Made by a program: the position numbers and the translations under genes. The notes below the pieces were generated by a model. That model saw only the letters and a program-made list of their open reading frames with translations. It did not search any database and was not told the origin of the DNA. A stretch of 64,000 nucleotides of DNA from Ustulina deusta (taxonomy: Eukaryota > Ascomycota > Sordariomycetes > Xylariales > Xylariaceae), in assembly GCA_023159155.1 (NCBI GenBank), contig JAJNNX010000027.1, positions 496,001-560,000 of the forward strand, read 5' to 3'. Below are positions 36,356 to 47,443 of this stretch, in pieces (position 1 is the first letter of the stretch; the number at the start of each line of letters is the position of its first letter).

Positions 36356-38382
36356 ACAATAAGTAGTAGCACCATCCTGTTGCAATCCGATCACGATTAA
36401 CGCCCATCTATAGTGTTACTTGGATAAGTAGCACTGGCGTTTATATTAATGATAGATTTCATGTCGGGGATAAAAGACAGTATCCCGCTCCCGTCTTCCT
36501 CGTGTCAGACCATAGGTAAGGCAAATCGCAATCAGTGATTACATAAATAGCCTTAATCATCTTTCTTCGAATGTCTCGGCTCAGGAATGGGTCTGGCGTT
36601 TCTCCAAAGACGGAATGCAGCATTCCGGCCCAGCTCGCGTTCTTTTGGACCATCTATGCGGCCTCCTGCCGGGTGCCATGAATGCCGAGCCTGACGTCCT
36701 CATGTAGGCGCCCCGAGGATGAGTAAAGCTAGCTAGCCGCTCTGTAGCTTCGTTACATACGCGTTGCTAGTGAGGGATACACGTGCGCCGCTGCAGAAGC
36801 TAGATGTGGAGGGGAAAATAACAGGCGCCGGTACGCTGAGGCTTACGTTTCCGTGTTTGAAGGTGACCCGAAGCAATCGCTCTCTGGCCTGTTAGACGTA
36901 CTTCAAGCGGACAGGTGACACAGTTACGCATTCTCATCAACACGTACTAGTTGCTCATGGCGTATCACTGGATGGAATGTCTTTCGATGAGATATCTGGT
37001 TAATATCACGATGCAAGTCCTTTTAGTTTTGTGGAAACCTGCACACAAGCTGGCCAAGGGATTTAGAGATTGTGGAATAGTAAAATGCCAGTGGGTACCT
37101 AGGTATGATCAAGGTGAGTTCACCTCTTATGGACTGGTGTGTCTGCCCTGTTTATACGTGTAAATCCAGTCATGCCTACCTAGGTAGATAGGAAATATTT
37201 TTACCATCTCGTTCCACAGAACCGCAATGAGAAACAACCACCAATAACTAACTAGGTACATATAAACAAATCCGAAAGATTCGTATTACTTATACATTTT
37301 ACAAATTCGGCTCGGGATGAGCTGAATGTATTATAATGATGTATTATGCACGCGTTAGCGTACTAGGTAGTACGCTGTACATTTCTAAGCTCACTCAGGG
37401 CTGCTTACAGTAGGTTAGGGAGCAAGGTACCCGAGGTGGGGTCGCTTAGAGGGTCGCAGCCGCGAAGGGATGCAAGATGCTGCGTTGTCGTCCAACCAGC
37501 AAACTGCGGGACCCCTGGCTTACCTGGCTGGAAGCTTGGCCTGAGCCAATTCACCAATCAAATATGCAGGTTGCAATTGTCTGGCGGCTATATCGAACGC
37601 GCACTTGCGTCAACCAACTCAATGTAACCAGCCAGAAGCTCTCTCTCAACCTCTCATCTCCATCGTCGCGCCAAAATCTGTGAAGCCTTCCCTTGTTTGA
37701 AGAGGAAAAGACGAATAGAGATGGCCGGTCCACCACTCAGAGACCGTCCTCGTGACTGGGACGGAGCTGTCTGTGGGCCATCTCCCGGTTCAAGGTGACG
37801 AGTCTGCCTATTACCTAGGTATTGTGTTGATATGTCCAGGTCTTGATCTACTGCAAGGTGCCTCACTCCGGGTCACTGTGGCTTCATTCAAGGCTGCACG
37901 CTGTGTGTAAGTATCCAAGTACAGCTGTACCTAGCTGTCCCTCGCTCTAATAAAACTAGCCGCGACCTGCATCACCTCCATGCACACTTTTGCCCCCATT
38001 GTCTTCCTGACTCTCTCTTCCCTTCCGAGATTCTAGGCCGAATCTCTTTTCTCCATTGTCTCCCATAAATTACATTCTCTTTATAGTACAGCACGACTTG
38101 TACTATTCCTTTCACAAGGGCACGCCCGCCACTCTTATAATATCCCTTCCGAGAGGCGTTGGAATCAACCCTCGGATCGGTTCCCTTTCAAAAGAGGAAT
38201 ACACTGTCGTTCTCTCGTTACTACGGCATTCCATTCTCATTTCTTTTCCAATCTCCCTTCGTGGGAAAACTCGTTACCCTTCTCCTACTATTCACCACAT
38301 GCTAAATCTACAAGCTGGTACCTTGAGGTTTAGCTTCTGTAAATAATTGCTATTTCGACCTTCCTTCTGTCTGCCATTGACC
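36356..38382. other. intergenic and long 5' leader
   Basis: This 2-kb spacer holds short frames only, a palindromic CCTACCTAGGTAGATAGG copy (37175-37192) and, from about 37930 on, a pyrimidine-rich leader before the next gene. A 96-codon frame (38056-38346) ends at a TAA 36 nt before the main ATG and is in the same frame; it has no motif and is treated as leader sequence. Confidence 0.55.
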
Positions 38383-41364
38383 ATGGCCGCTGTTGTCGCT
38401 CATCCGAGGCCTACAAACCCTTTTGACACTCTCTTCGATGATTCCAATCCCAAGGACAACATGAAGGACGAGTGGGAAGACTGGGATGTCTCCAGCGATG
38501 ATGATTCTCATCCCGCATCCCACCCCAATGGCCTTCTCATCGACCTGTCCGACAACAACTCCGCACATAAGACAAGAAAGTCGTATAAGCCTGCCAGTTC
38601 TCGCCTCACACAGCACCGACCTGTCCAGCTGCCTCGGGTTAAGTCTAGAGCAAGACAAAAGGCCCAAAACGCTAAGGCAGGTATCACGCTTGTTACTGAT
38701 ATGTCGCAATTTCGTCAAGTTGCATCGGCCGCACAGCAACAAAGTGCAGAGACCACAAACAAAAACAAGTTCGCCAACACTCCTGCTCTCCAAGCACTTG
38801 AGGGCAAACAGAGTTCGCCTTCAATTGGCAGCTTCGCTTGGCTGAGGCAGAAACCCGGAAATGCGGGCAGCAAGAGGTCGATGCTGTTCGAAGATCATTC
38901 ATCAGACCTATCTCCTGACTCCCGACCCATCCTTATCGGAATTTCCGTTCCATCGGACGAGGCGGGAAGCCATCAGGTCAGTCCACAGACAGCTGTGGTT
39001 GAAACACCTATGGATATGCGATCCTTTTCGCATGGAGCTGGTGGCAAAGCCCCAACGCCTCAACAATTACGCTCCGTATGGTCTCCAGACACAGAAGCTA
39101 CCGAATCCCCATACAGCAGCAGAAGGGCAGTCTCAAGCATCTACTCGCAATATACCGTGTTCGGGGCTTCTAAAACAACTGCCGATGCACCTCCTGTTCC
39201 AGCATTGCCCGCTACACTGACGTTCAACCAGCCTATGAGATCACAAGAGCAGAACGATGAGGACAGTAGCGCTCCCTGTACTCCCTTCGAAGAAGATGAT
39301 AGTCCTGTCGCCACGCGAAAATCACAGAAATTAAAGACGGTTACTGCAAGCCCTGAGAGTGCTAGCAGTAGAGCACACGGCTGGTGGGATCACGTTATGA
39401 CCCCCTTCACGCCGCAAACCAACAATCCGTTCAAAACTCAAACACAGCAAATCGGCTCCAGTTCCACGTCAGCCCCCCAGGAATGGTGGAGTGGCCGTGA
39501 CGAGAAGAAGAGCTCTTCCCGGACATCACATTTGACCATTATCACACCCGCAAACCAAGGGGAAAGGGCAGCTAATACCTTTGGAGCCATTACGCCCGCT
39601 CCCGTAAACGACCCTCATAATCAAACCCATTCAGAAAAGGCACCCGTTATATTGGAGGAGAATCAATCCAGTGACGCTCCACCACCATACGAGTATTCAA
39701 AAGCGCACTCAGACGCCAAGGTTGCTTTCTACCAGCCCGGCGTTAACACTCAGCCTGTACCATCCCCTGGGCCCATGACACCAGGCTTACCGGGGACAAT
39801 GACTTCTCAGAGTGGGATCAATCTCGCTGACATCCCTTTGACGCCATCAGGGGTGCGCCCAGTCCCCACCGCAGTGCTCCCGCATCGTATGGCTGGGTCA
39901 TACAGAACTGGTGACCACTTCTACGAGGCGCGAGGTAAAGCTAACAAAACGGAACGACAGCGTCGTCGTCACGAGAAAGAAGATGTTATGGCAAGGAAAG
40001 TTGGCGGCTTTTGGAGAGGTCGTGGATGCATTCCAGAAGAAGGGTGTTTTGGGCGGAGTGGCCGCGAAGGCCGAAAGAGAAGGAGAGTCTGCTTGGGTAT
40101 CTTGGGTGGCGTAATTGCTGCTATCATTCTTATTGTCGTCCTTGTAGTTGTTTTCACGCACAAAGCAATGTCTACGACGAAGGCGCATGAGAATCAGCCT
40201 GCTCCCGACTCGTCTCATGTTCCCCACTCGTCCAGCGTCCCTGAACCTACGTACTGGCTGAATCTGACGGATTTCCCGCCGATGCCGACAGGCGTCTTGA
40301 CAGTTGACGAACCCAAGAACACCGTGGCCGTGTCCGGCTGCTTCACCGATGACACCCCCTCGACTGCGTGGTCTTGTGCCTTACCGAAGGAGGACCAAGG
40401 ACCAACCGAACTTCAGTTCATCTTCCAGGTCCAATTCGACAACAGTACAAAAGCTCTTTGGAACCTTACGGACGAGGCCGACACGCACGAGAAGGTGGCT
40501 AAAGTGGCCGAGGAGAGCACAAACGATCGAAGAGAGTTCACAACTGACACGGGCTTTGAGCCTAACCCAGAACCACCTTCACTGAGCGAGATGAGGTTCC
40601 TGGGTAACACAACCGATAACATTAAGTCTAAAAGAAAGGAGGGAGAACCTACACCCTTTTTTATCAGCTTGCTCGAGTCGGTCGACAAGACCGTCGGCCC
40701 GAATATGCTCACACGACGACAAGGCAATGCTATTGGCGGATCCTCAGGCAACGGTACCGGCAGCTTCAACCTCTCGGAAATTCTCCCTGCGCCCGAACTA
40801 AACCCCGACGGCACGGGAGCCCCCGCGCACCTGTTCCCTCTCCCGGTACAACAGCCCGTCCGGCTCTTCGACCGTGACCTGCCGACCGAGCACTACGGCT
40901 TCTACACGTACTTCGACAAGAAGATCTACATGGCGAACAGCAAGAAGCGGGACCCGGCAGACGAAGACGGCGGGGTGCCCATAGCGGACGCCACGGCGCT
41001 CGTGACATTTGCGCAGACCCGATTCCTAGTCAAGATCTGGACGCGGATGGATAACGCAACGCAGCTATTCAACTCCAGTAACGCCTCGTCGAACGAAACT
41101 GTCAATCCTATGCCCTACCCTATCACTCTCGTCGAAGACATGCATGGTGGCGACCCATCGTTGAAGAATGACTTCTCGTACGGCGTGCTCAGCAACATGG
41201 AGATTAACACTGCGAACGCGACCCTATTAGCGGCGAATATCGGATTTCAGGGCACCATTGTCAATGGTAAGGGAAGCGGTGCCGATAGCTCCTTGGGAGG
41301 CTTTGATGGGGGCACTGGCGGGTGTAAATGTGAGTGGGTGAACTTTGAGAGTCAGACGAGCTGA
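38383..41364 (+). CDS. large single-pass membrane protein, function unknown
   Basis: Uninterrupted frame of 993 codons. The N-terminal half (about 1-540) is polar and low complexity with many Ser, Pro, Gln and acidic residues, starting AHPRPTNPFDTLFDD. A basic segment rich in Arg and Lys (about 525-570, RRRHEKEDVMARK and similar) precedes one strong membrane helix (about 571-593, IAAIILIVVLVVVF). The C-terminal 400 residues would lie outside the cell or in a lumen. They carry several N-glycosylation sequons (for example NLT, NST, NGT, NAT) and a Cys pair near the end (GCKCEWVN). The topology is N-inside by the positive-inside rule. Related fungal proteins are, as far as I recall, sometimes labelled glycoprotease family, but I see no protease motif. 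The ATG at 38383 has a good context (GACCATGGC). Confidence 0.75.
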   Translation: MAAVVAHPRPTNPFDTLFDDSNPKDNMKDEWEDWDVSSDDDSHPASHPNGLLIDLSDNNSAHKTRKSYKPASSRLTQHRPVQLPRVKSRARQKAQNAKAGITLVTDMSQFRQVASAAQQQSAETTNKNKFANTPALQALEGKQSSPSIGSFAWLRQKPGNAGSKRSMLFEDHSSDLSPDSRPILIGISVPSDEAGSHQVSPQTAVVETPMDMRSFSHGAGGKAPTPQQLRSVWSPDTEATESPYSSRRAVSSIYSQYTVFGASKTTADAPPVPALPATLTFNQPMRSQEQNDEDSSAPCTPFEEDDSPVATRKSQKLKTVTASPESASSRAHGWWDHVMTPFTPQTNNPFKTQTQQIGSSSTSAPQEWWSGRDEKKSSSRTSHLTIITPANQGERAANTFGAITPAPVNDPHNQTHSEKAPVILEENQSSDAPPPYEYSKAHSDAKVAFYQPGVNTQPVPSPGPMTPGLPGTMTSQSGINLADIPLTPSGVRPVPTAVLPHRMAGSYRTGDHFYEARGKANKTERQRRRHEKEDVMARKVGGFWRGRGCIPEEGCFGRSGREGRKRRRVCLGILGGVIAAIILIVVLVVVFTHKAMSTTKAHENQPAPDSSHVPHSSSVPEPTYWLNLTDFPPMPTGVLTVDEPKNTVAVSGCFTDDTPSTAWSCALPKEDQGPTELQFIFQVQFDNSTKALWNLTDEADTHEKVAKVAEESTNDRREFTTDTGFEPNPEPPSLSEMRFLGNTTDNIKSKRKEGEPTPFFISLLESVDKTVGPNMLTRRQGNAIGGSSGNGTGSFNLSEILPAPELNPDGTGAPAHLFPLPVQQPVRLFDRDLPTEHYGFYTYFDKKIYMANSKKRDPADEDGGVPIADATALVTFAQTRFLVKIWTRMDNATQLFNSSNASSNETVNPMPYPITLVEDMHGGDPSLKNDFSYGVLSNMEINTANATLLAANIGFQGTIVNGKGSGADSSLGGFDGGTGGCKCEWVNFESQTS

Positions 41365-42124
41365 GGCACACATGACATACTGCCTATCTTTTCACTGTCA
41401 TATGTTTGACTCAACTTGAAAATCTATGATTATGATAGAAACGACTCATGAGCGTGTAAATGAGTTTGGAACCTCTTCTGGAAGCAAAGAGAAGCACCTA
41501 GCGATCGTTCTCTGGCTTCCAAGGCTTTTCTTCTTCTCCTTTTCTTCTTTCATTGGTCTAGTTATGGCGTGGCTTCATGGAACATCCTGGCGTTTATTCC
41601 CCCTCCGCGTCCCGATTCCGTCTGCCTTTGTGCTTTTGGGCCGCGTTTATGGGGTGTTCGGCTCTGTTGCATTTACATCTGCATGGCAGGATTGTAAAAA
41701 AAGGGATATCTACTGGCATAGCTAGATAGCTTCGTTTGAGAGCTGTAATAATAGCGGTACAAATTCATCTTAATACAAATTGGGGGCAATGAGACTATAT
41801 ATATATATACCTGATTGAATTTGCGTATCAATGACTCCAATGTACCTACATAGATTACTTTATTGTCAGAGGACTGTGAAACCGCCGCTGAGGTAGACAC
41901 ATTCGGCGTACCTACTGGAGGAACAAGCGGTGATGCAAATCGACGGAGAGTCACGTATAAGTCGAGTAGCTGCGCACGACAGACATGCCCAACTCCATAT
42001 AGAGACAACTTTATAGTCCATGATATATTCCTCTCACAGACCTACATCTCGACCCAGAGCTAACGCCACGCATTCATCCATTACCCTTATTCTACATCCT
42101 CCCTTCCTTCGTTCTACCCCGCCC
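41365..42124. other. convergent 3' spacer
   Basis: This spacer lies between the membrane-protein gene and the 3' end of BNA1. A 99-codon frame (41426-41725) lies in what is probably the 3' UTR and has no supporting motif. A TA-rich run occurs near 41795. Confidence 0.55.
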
Positions 42125-42939
42125 CTACTCCAGATTCGGATCCTTGATAGACCCCGGCTTAGGCACGGAGTTCGCCAAGGCGCCACACTTGTCACAGGTC
42201 CTGTTCTCCTCGGTAGCCATGAAGGCCTCAATGGCGGCCTTGATCTGGGTGCCAAGATCGGTGCAGTGGAAGGCGGCCTCGTGGACGACAGCGCCGCAGC
42301 CGTCTTCCTGGCAGTACCACCGCATGCGGTCGATGGTGTCCTTGGGGCGGCGCTGCTCGATGACGACGCCCACCGTGTCGGCGAAGCGCACGGGGTTGTG
42401 CGGCGTGTTGCCCGGCAGCAGAAACATGTCGCCCTCCCGGATCACCACGTCCCGGAACGCGCCCTCGTCTACCACCTTCAGGACCATCGCCCCTTTGTAC
42501 TGGTAGAACCACTCCGGCGTCTGGTTGATGTGGTAGTCTGTCCGGGCGTTGGGACCGCCTACGATCTAGTAGGGAAGGATGGTGTTAGTGGGTGTGGTCT
42601 TTTTCCCCCCTTGCCCCTCCCTAAAGAAGGGGGGCGTTGGAAATCATGGTTTATAGTTAATATTGGACGTATTAGATGAGATGGCATGAAACTTATTTCA
42701 TGGATAAACGAGATGAAGGTGTAGAATAGGAAAACATGGCGGACGGACCATGACGGTGAAGTCTTCATTGTAAACGCAGTAGTTATTGACTGGCGGCTTC
42801 AAGAGATGCGAGTTCTCGGCCAGCCTAGCCAGTATCGAGGGTTATTATTAGCAGGTTTTGCTTACTTGTTTGACGGTAAGATGTTATTGATGATATCACC
42901 GACTTACCATTTCGGGAGGTTAACAGGTACTGAGAGCAT
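42125..42939 (-). CDS. BNA1: 3-hydroxyanthranilate 3,4-dioxygenase
   Basis: Cytosolic Fe(II) dioxygenase of the kynurenine pathway, which opens the ring of 3-hydroxyanthranilate on the way to quinolinate and NAD. Three exons give 182 aa. Exon 1 is 42939-42908 ([10 protein letters not shown]). After an 83-nt intron, exon 2 is 42824-42749 ([20 protein letters not shown] and DFTVM). After a 183-nt intron, exon 3 is 42565-42125. Cupin motifs include [20 protein letters not shown], where His and Glu bind iron, and [13 protein letters not shown] with the third iron ligand and pocket residues. The C-terminal Cys set ([19 protein letters not shown]) matches the rubredoxin-like second metal site of fungal and bacterial forms. 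The length fits yeast BNA1 (about 177 aa). The donor of intron 2 is the weaker GTCCGT. No other kynurenine-pathway gene is in the window. Confidence 0.93.
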
Positions 42940-44122
42940 GCTTGCGAGCCCAGATGAACTTTTTAGTTCCAATAGCGTGCGAAAGCTGGCCCCTCAAAGA
43001 CGAATGAGTGCCTTCAGACGTACTTGTTTAAAAGACGCAGAGAGCTTGGGGCTTTGATGGTTTCCAGGTGTCTCCGGGAGGTCGAAGTACAGTATAGATA
43101 TGCTACAACCCCGCTAATAGCCGCTTATCTTAGCTCGCTCTCAGGTTGACAGTGAGAGAATGTGCCCTCTCCGGTAAAACGAAGCTATTCAGAGCCCTTG
43201 ACTTCGAGTATTTCTTCACAACATCAAAATTCAGGAGTATTCACTAACTAATACGTTTTGCTTGGTAATAGATAATTCACAATGCGGAACCCCGCTACCA
43301 GCTCTCCAGGACCCGCTGTTGCCGCTTTTAACTGCCTATAAGCAGGTCACTAAGATGAAAACGGCCCAGGCAGTGTTGATGAGCGCGAATCAGATGTTCT
43401 GCCTCCCGTGGTTAGGTACTGTAAGTCATGACCTCACAACATGCATAGGTATGTGAGTAAAAGTATCTATAGGTGCTGCATACCTCAGGTAGAACTGGTG
43501 GGTTTTACGCAATCTCAATCTTAATCTAAATCTCAATCATGTTGTCCTTCGGGACACCACGTAAACCGCCTGCACCTGTGCGTACACCACTATCGAAATT
43601 GTACTCAATCTACTTTGTGGCACTACACTAGTAGTACCTAGAGTAGTACCTAGTGCACCCACTAGAGTGGTGGAATAGCCCTGCACGTCTGGCTGCACTA
43701 CGTACCCTAGGCACTGTACCCCAGACATGAGCTGATCGGGTGTGACAAAGCATCCCATATATCCAGTTCTAAGCTTATCAGCTCCTCACTGACAACAGCA
43801 AACGCGCATTGCAGACATAGTATGTGAGCACATTTGAGCGGGTTTTTTTCTTTTTTCTTTTGCTGGTCTGTGTATATTCTCCGGTTTATATCGGGGTTCT
43901 CTTTTATTTCCTATTATATATACACACATAGACCTGTACACTAGGTATTATAGGCATAGGTCTCTTGAACCATTCCCGATTGAATCGAGTCTTCTGTCCT
44001 CCACTGCATTGCATTCGACCTTCACTCCTCGAGCGCTGCGCCTCAGCTATTTCAGCATTCTACACTCGATAACCTCCCCCGAGACGAACGCACGCGACTG
44101 AATACCTGCCAACGCCATCGAA
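42940..44122. other. divergent spacer between BNA1 and CTR gene
   Basis: This spacer contains a short hexamer-like repeat (AATCTC/AATCTT/AATCTA, 43511-43538), CTAGTAC-type motifs (43625-43675) and a pyrimidine-rich run near 43850. It should hold the promoters of both flanking genes. No gene is supported. Confidence 0.55.
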
Positions 44123-45383
44123 ATGGACCACTCGCACATGGATCACGGAGACATGGACCACGGCGGCCATGGAGACATGCCCATGGCTATGTGCAAGATG
44201 AATGTTCGTAATGCTTCCAACACTCTCCCTGCTACTACGTGATGCCTCCCGCAAATCCTATTCACGCCCGAACACTCTGCACCTCGACCAACTCCTGCCA
44301 ACTGCGCCACAAATTGAGCTACTCCTCGGTGCTCCTGCTATGGTAGGCGGACAGATGCACCACCACCGTTCTCGACTTGCTTAATACGATGACGCTGGGG
44401 TTGCGGGATTGTTTCTTGGTCGAAGCTCGCAGTTAGAAGAGAGGAATAGAGAGGCAATTGGCAGCGGAGAACCACCAAAGCTAACATCATCCTCTTCTTG
44501 CCATAGATGTTGTTCACCTGGGATACGACGAACCTGTGCATTGTCTTCCGACAATGGCACATCACGGGGGGCGCGTCGCTCGTTTTCAGCCTGCTGGCTA
44601 TCGCCGCCATCTGTGCTGGTTATGAGGCTCTCCGTGAGGGGACAAGGAGATACGAGTTATGGCTCTCGAGCCAGGAGGCAGCGCACAGTGAGTCTGAATT
44701 ACTTTCTTCGCTCCGTACTTGGATATAATTACTCTCCCTGTCCCCATCCAACACACGCACGCACTGCACATACATGAGACCGCCCACGAAGCAAAGAAGA
44801 AACAAAACAAGAATTGGCGCAACAGAAGATGAAGAATGTGAGAGATGAAGTCGAAAATATCAAGGCAGAGAACGGGGAGCAGAAGCTTTTCCACGGCCCT
44901 AGTTTCTGGACAAAAGAGAAAAAAAGGACGCTGATATTGACGCTCTTCCGCGCTCTGCTCAAGAATCTTGTGCGCAGAACGAGCAACCTGAAACCCGCTA
45001 TCAAGACAATGACCCAAACCATGGACGAGAACCAGTTGCTGAGACCACGCCATTTCTGGGAATAGAGCGAATCGGCGCCGGCCTTGCCAGTTCCTCCGAG
45101 TTACACGTCAGCCAGCGGGCACGCATCCTTAAGGCCATTTTATATGGCGTGCAGAACTTCTACGCTTTCATGATCATGTAAGTCCCTCTCCCCCGCTTCC
45201 CTCCTGACTCCTTCCTCGATACTCTTCGAACTACTCGCTAACCATGGATGGGGTAAATCAAATAGGCTTCTATTTATGACCTACAATGGGTGGGTCATGA
45301 TCGCCGTCGCTGTTGGTGCGGGCCTGGGATACTATCTCTTCGGTTCGAACACACGAGCCACAAAGGAAACGGCTTGCCATTGA
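44123..45383 (+). CDS. CTR-family high-affinity copper transporter
   Basis: Trimeric Cu(I) importer of the CTR family, about 237 aa. Exon 1 (44123-44203) encodes a Met/His-rich copper-binding N-terminus (MDHSHMDHGDMDHGGHG, then MPMAMCKMN). After a long 303-nt intron, exon 2 (44507-44687) gives MLFTWDTTNLCIVFRQWHIT and the first membrane helix, then GYEALREGTRRYE. The cytosolic linker is read from exons 44779-44837 and 44903-45177; these two junctions are tentative. Exon 4 ends with AILYGVQNFYAFMIM, holding the MxxxM-like Met motif of helix 2. An 88-nt intron leads to exon 5 (45266-45383) with LLFMTYNGWVMIAVAVGAGL and the GxxxG motif of helix 3 (GAGLG). The end ETACH carries the Cys-His metal-exchange pair common in fungal CTR proteins. 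All phases agree. Plasma membrane is likely; vacuolar location cannot be excluded. Confidence 0.88.
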
Positions 45384-45888
45384 ACATCAGACACACGAGT
45401 GAAACTATGTATAACCCGAGATGGAATGGGGCCTAAATGACGAATATAATGCATTACGAGACTGGCAAGTGGCAACAAGCGAGCAGCGAGCATGGGTGGT
45501 GTTGTTCAGAAATGAAGTTGTGACGGTGATGTAGGCGATGAACTTGAACAACATAGCATGGGAAAAAAAGAGTGTGTACCAGTTCTCACAATTAAACTGT
45601 AGTTCAGTGGGAAATACATAGACATCTCAAGGAACCTTTTGTGCGTTAATTTGAATGCTGCGCTCTCGTATCTAGTCTAAATGCCAAGTTGATCCTCTCT
45701 GCGGCTAAACAACAATCCTGACGCTGTTATAAAGGATCCGTCGAGCCCCCCTCCCTTTCGCCCATCGATCCCTTGTTTGCTTCGTAAGTCGGGCGTTACT
45801 TGGGTATTTACTTTTAAACCGACCGACTCCTTAGTTGTTAGTATACCAGTTACCAACCAGCCAATTATCTCTGCATCTAATATAGGAT
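45384..45888. other. convergent 3' spacer
   Basis: About 500 bp lie between the 3' ends of the CTR and Nudix genes. No gene is seen. Confidence 0.6.
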
Positions 45889-47150
45889 TTACATCTTAGC
45901 ATCCTTGACTTCCTCCTTGGTGGCGTCGAGACCGACATCTTTCCTCTTCTTCTCCGTGGTCAACTTCCCTTCCTTGGCCTGTTGCTCGATGAGGGCTTCG
46001 TCGCCGTAGTGGTCGTTGTGCTCGAACTCGGGCTCGCGGGCGTACGCGATGCGGGCGGCGTCGACGAGGATGCGGCCCGTCATGCCCCAGACGAGGAAGC
46101 GGTCGACGGCGGGGTTCTTCTCGTCGTCTTCGGGGACGTCGTCGCCGAGGGCCGCCAGGCCGTCTTCGCGGACCTTGGGCGTCGTCACGCGCTGCGTGTG
46201 CACGGGGACGTGGAAGTTGTGCACGCGCCACCGGTCCGCCTGCCAGTTGATCCAGCGGCCGTCGTACCAGTGGCCTGGAGGTAGAGGGGGGTCGCCGGGC
46301 CGAGGCGGCTCGTCGGTGCTGCGGAGGAAGTTGCCGAAGGGTGCCGAGAACACGGCCGCCACCTCCTTCGCGTCAAGCCGCGGGATCATGGCCTCGTCGA
46401 CTGTGGGGGACGGCGGGCAGCCGGCTTTGTCCTCTGAATGAAGGAAGGCCACGCAGGGGCGCACGGCTAGTTCCGTCTTGGCGAGACTGCATGGGAGGCA
46501 GCATAATGGCTCGATACGGAAGGGGGATGGGATCTTCCTGTCGTCCATGGGGAGACCGATCTCTTCCCAGGCTTCGCGGCGAGCTATCTGATCTAGGCAA
46601 CACGAGTTTCGTGTTAGCGAGATCCAGAAGGTTGGTTTCGTCTGCCCGGTCTCCTTATTCGAGTCTTGCGGCATGCCCTCTGTGCTCCCCTTCCGCGTAG
46701 CTATTCAGGAACATCTATGTCTTTTTTTTTTTTTTGCTTGGAATATTCGATATGTGCGCAGATCAGGAAGTAAAAGCATCCGCAATTGTTGGTAGCCGGA
46801 CTTACACGGGCTTTCATTGAGAGAATCCGCTTTCCCGCCAGGAAAAGCTGCGTGGCCTGTTTACCCCAAGGGTCAGCTTCATTTGATCTTGCATTACGAC
46901 GTCGAGAAGTAGAATTGGGAGCCAATGCCTAGAGGAAATACAACCGGCAACCTTGAAAAACATACCGGAGAAATTCCTGAGGCTCGCAGCGCGCATCGTT
47001 ATGACGACGCGCAGGTCGCCCCTCCGGTCTCCAAACAGGAGAATTAGGACGGCGGCGCGCCGTGATACTGGTAGGCTGTCCCAAGTCGGGAATGGTGGCG
47101 GCTTGTATGCACGCAGTCGAGCGATGGCAGCCTTTGAAGAAGAAGTGAGT
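45889..47150 (-). CDS. Nudix hydrolase (PCD1 / NUDT7-8-like CoA diphosphatase), 5' end unresolved
   Basis: Nudix hydrolases of the PCD1/NUDT7/NUDT8 type cleave CoA derivatives or oxidised nucleotides. Exon 3 (46592-45889), exon 2 (46856-46806, 51 nt) and the upstream exon ending at 46966 join in frame. The junctions produce RRAAVLILLFGDRRGDLRVV, NFSGHAAFPGGKADSLNES and YQIARREAWEEIGLPMDD. The last two contain the Nudix box, with REAWEEIGL intact and Asn where the first box Glu is most often placed (Glu is the next residue). Introns are 109 and 213 nt; the second holds a T/A homopolymer (about 46721-46736). The C-terminal half has the family segments EVAAVFSAPFGNFL and RILVDAARIAYARE. No in-frame ATG lies between a TAA near 47238 and ARLRAYKPPPFP, so a further 5' exon or an indel is likely; the 5' coordinate is approximate. 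Confidence 0.85.
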
Positions 47151-47443
47151 ATATTTTCAAGGCTGACATGTTTGAAAAGCGTCGAGTTATGGTTGATATA
47201 TATCTCTATCTCTCTGTTCTTGTGTTACGTGCGTATCAACGCTACCTCTCTCATCTGCAGAGAGGCATGGGATGACAGGACCTTATTTGGGAGGGCCAAT
47301 GCACAACAAGAAATGGGGGGAAAGTGGAAAGAATCCGGTAAAGTATAGTTTCACCGATCTTGCCGAGAAATTGATATACATTACACATACAGTAAAAGCG
47401 ATAGATAGATGGGGTCAGTCGCAAGAGAGTGGTTGGCCTTCAA

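Noticed and set aside
38056..38346. 96-codon frame in phase with the large membrane protein, separated by one TAA
   Set aside because: It could suggest readthrough or a uORF, but the product has no motif and the leader is pyrimidine rich; the ATG at 38383 has a better context.
42020..42679. 219-codon frame antisense to BNA1
   Set aside because: It is a shadow of the G+C-rich BNA1 exon 3 and spans its intron; it has no domain.
44123..45383. Functional link between the CTR transporter and the cupredoxin gene as a copper island
   Set aside because: They are almost 28 kb apart with unrelated genes between; no shared regulatory motif was found by eye.
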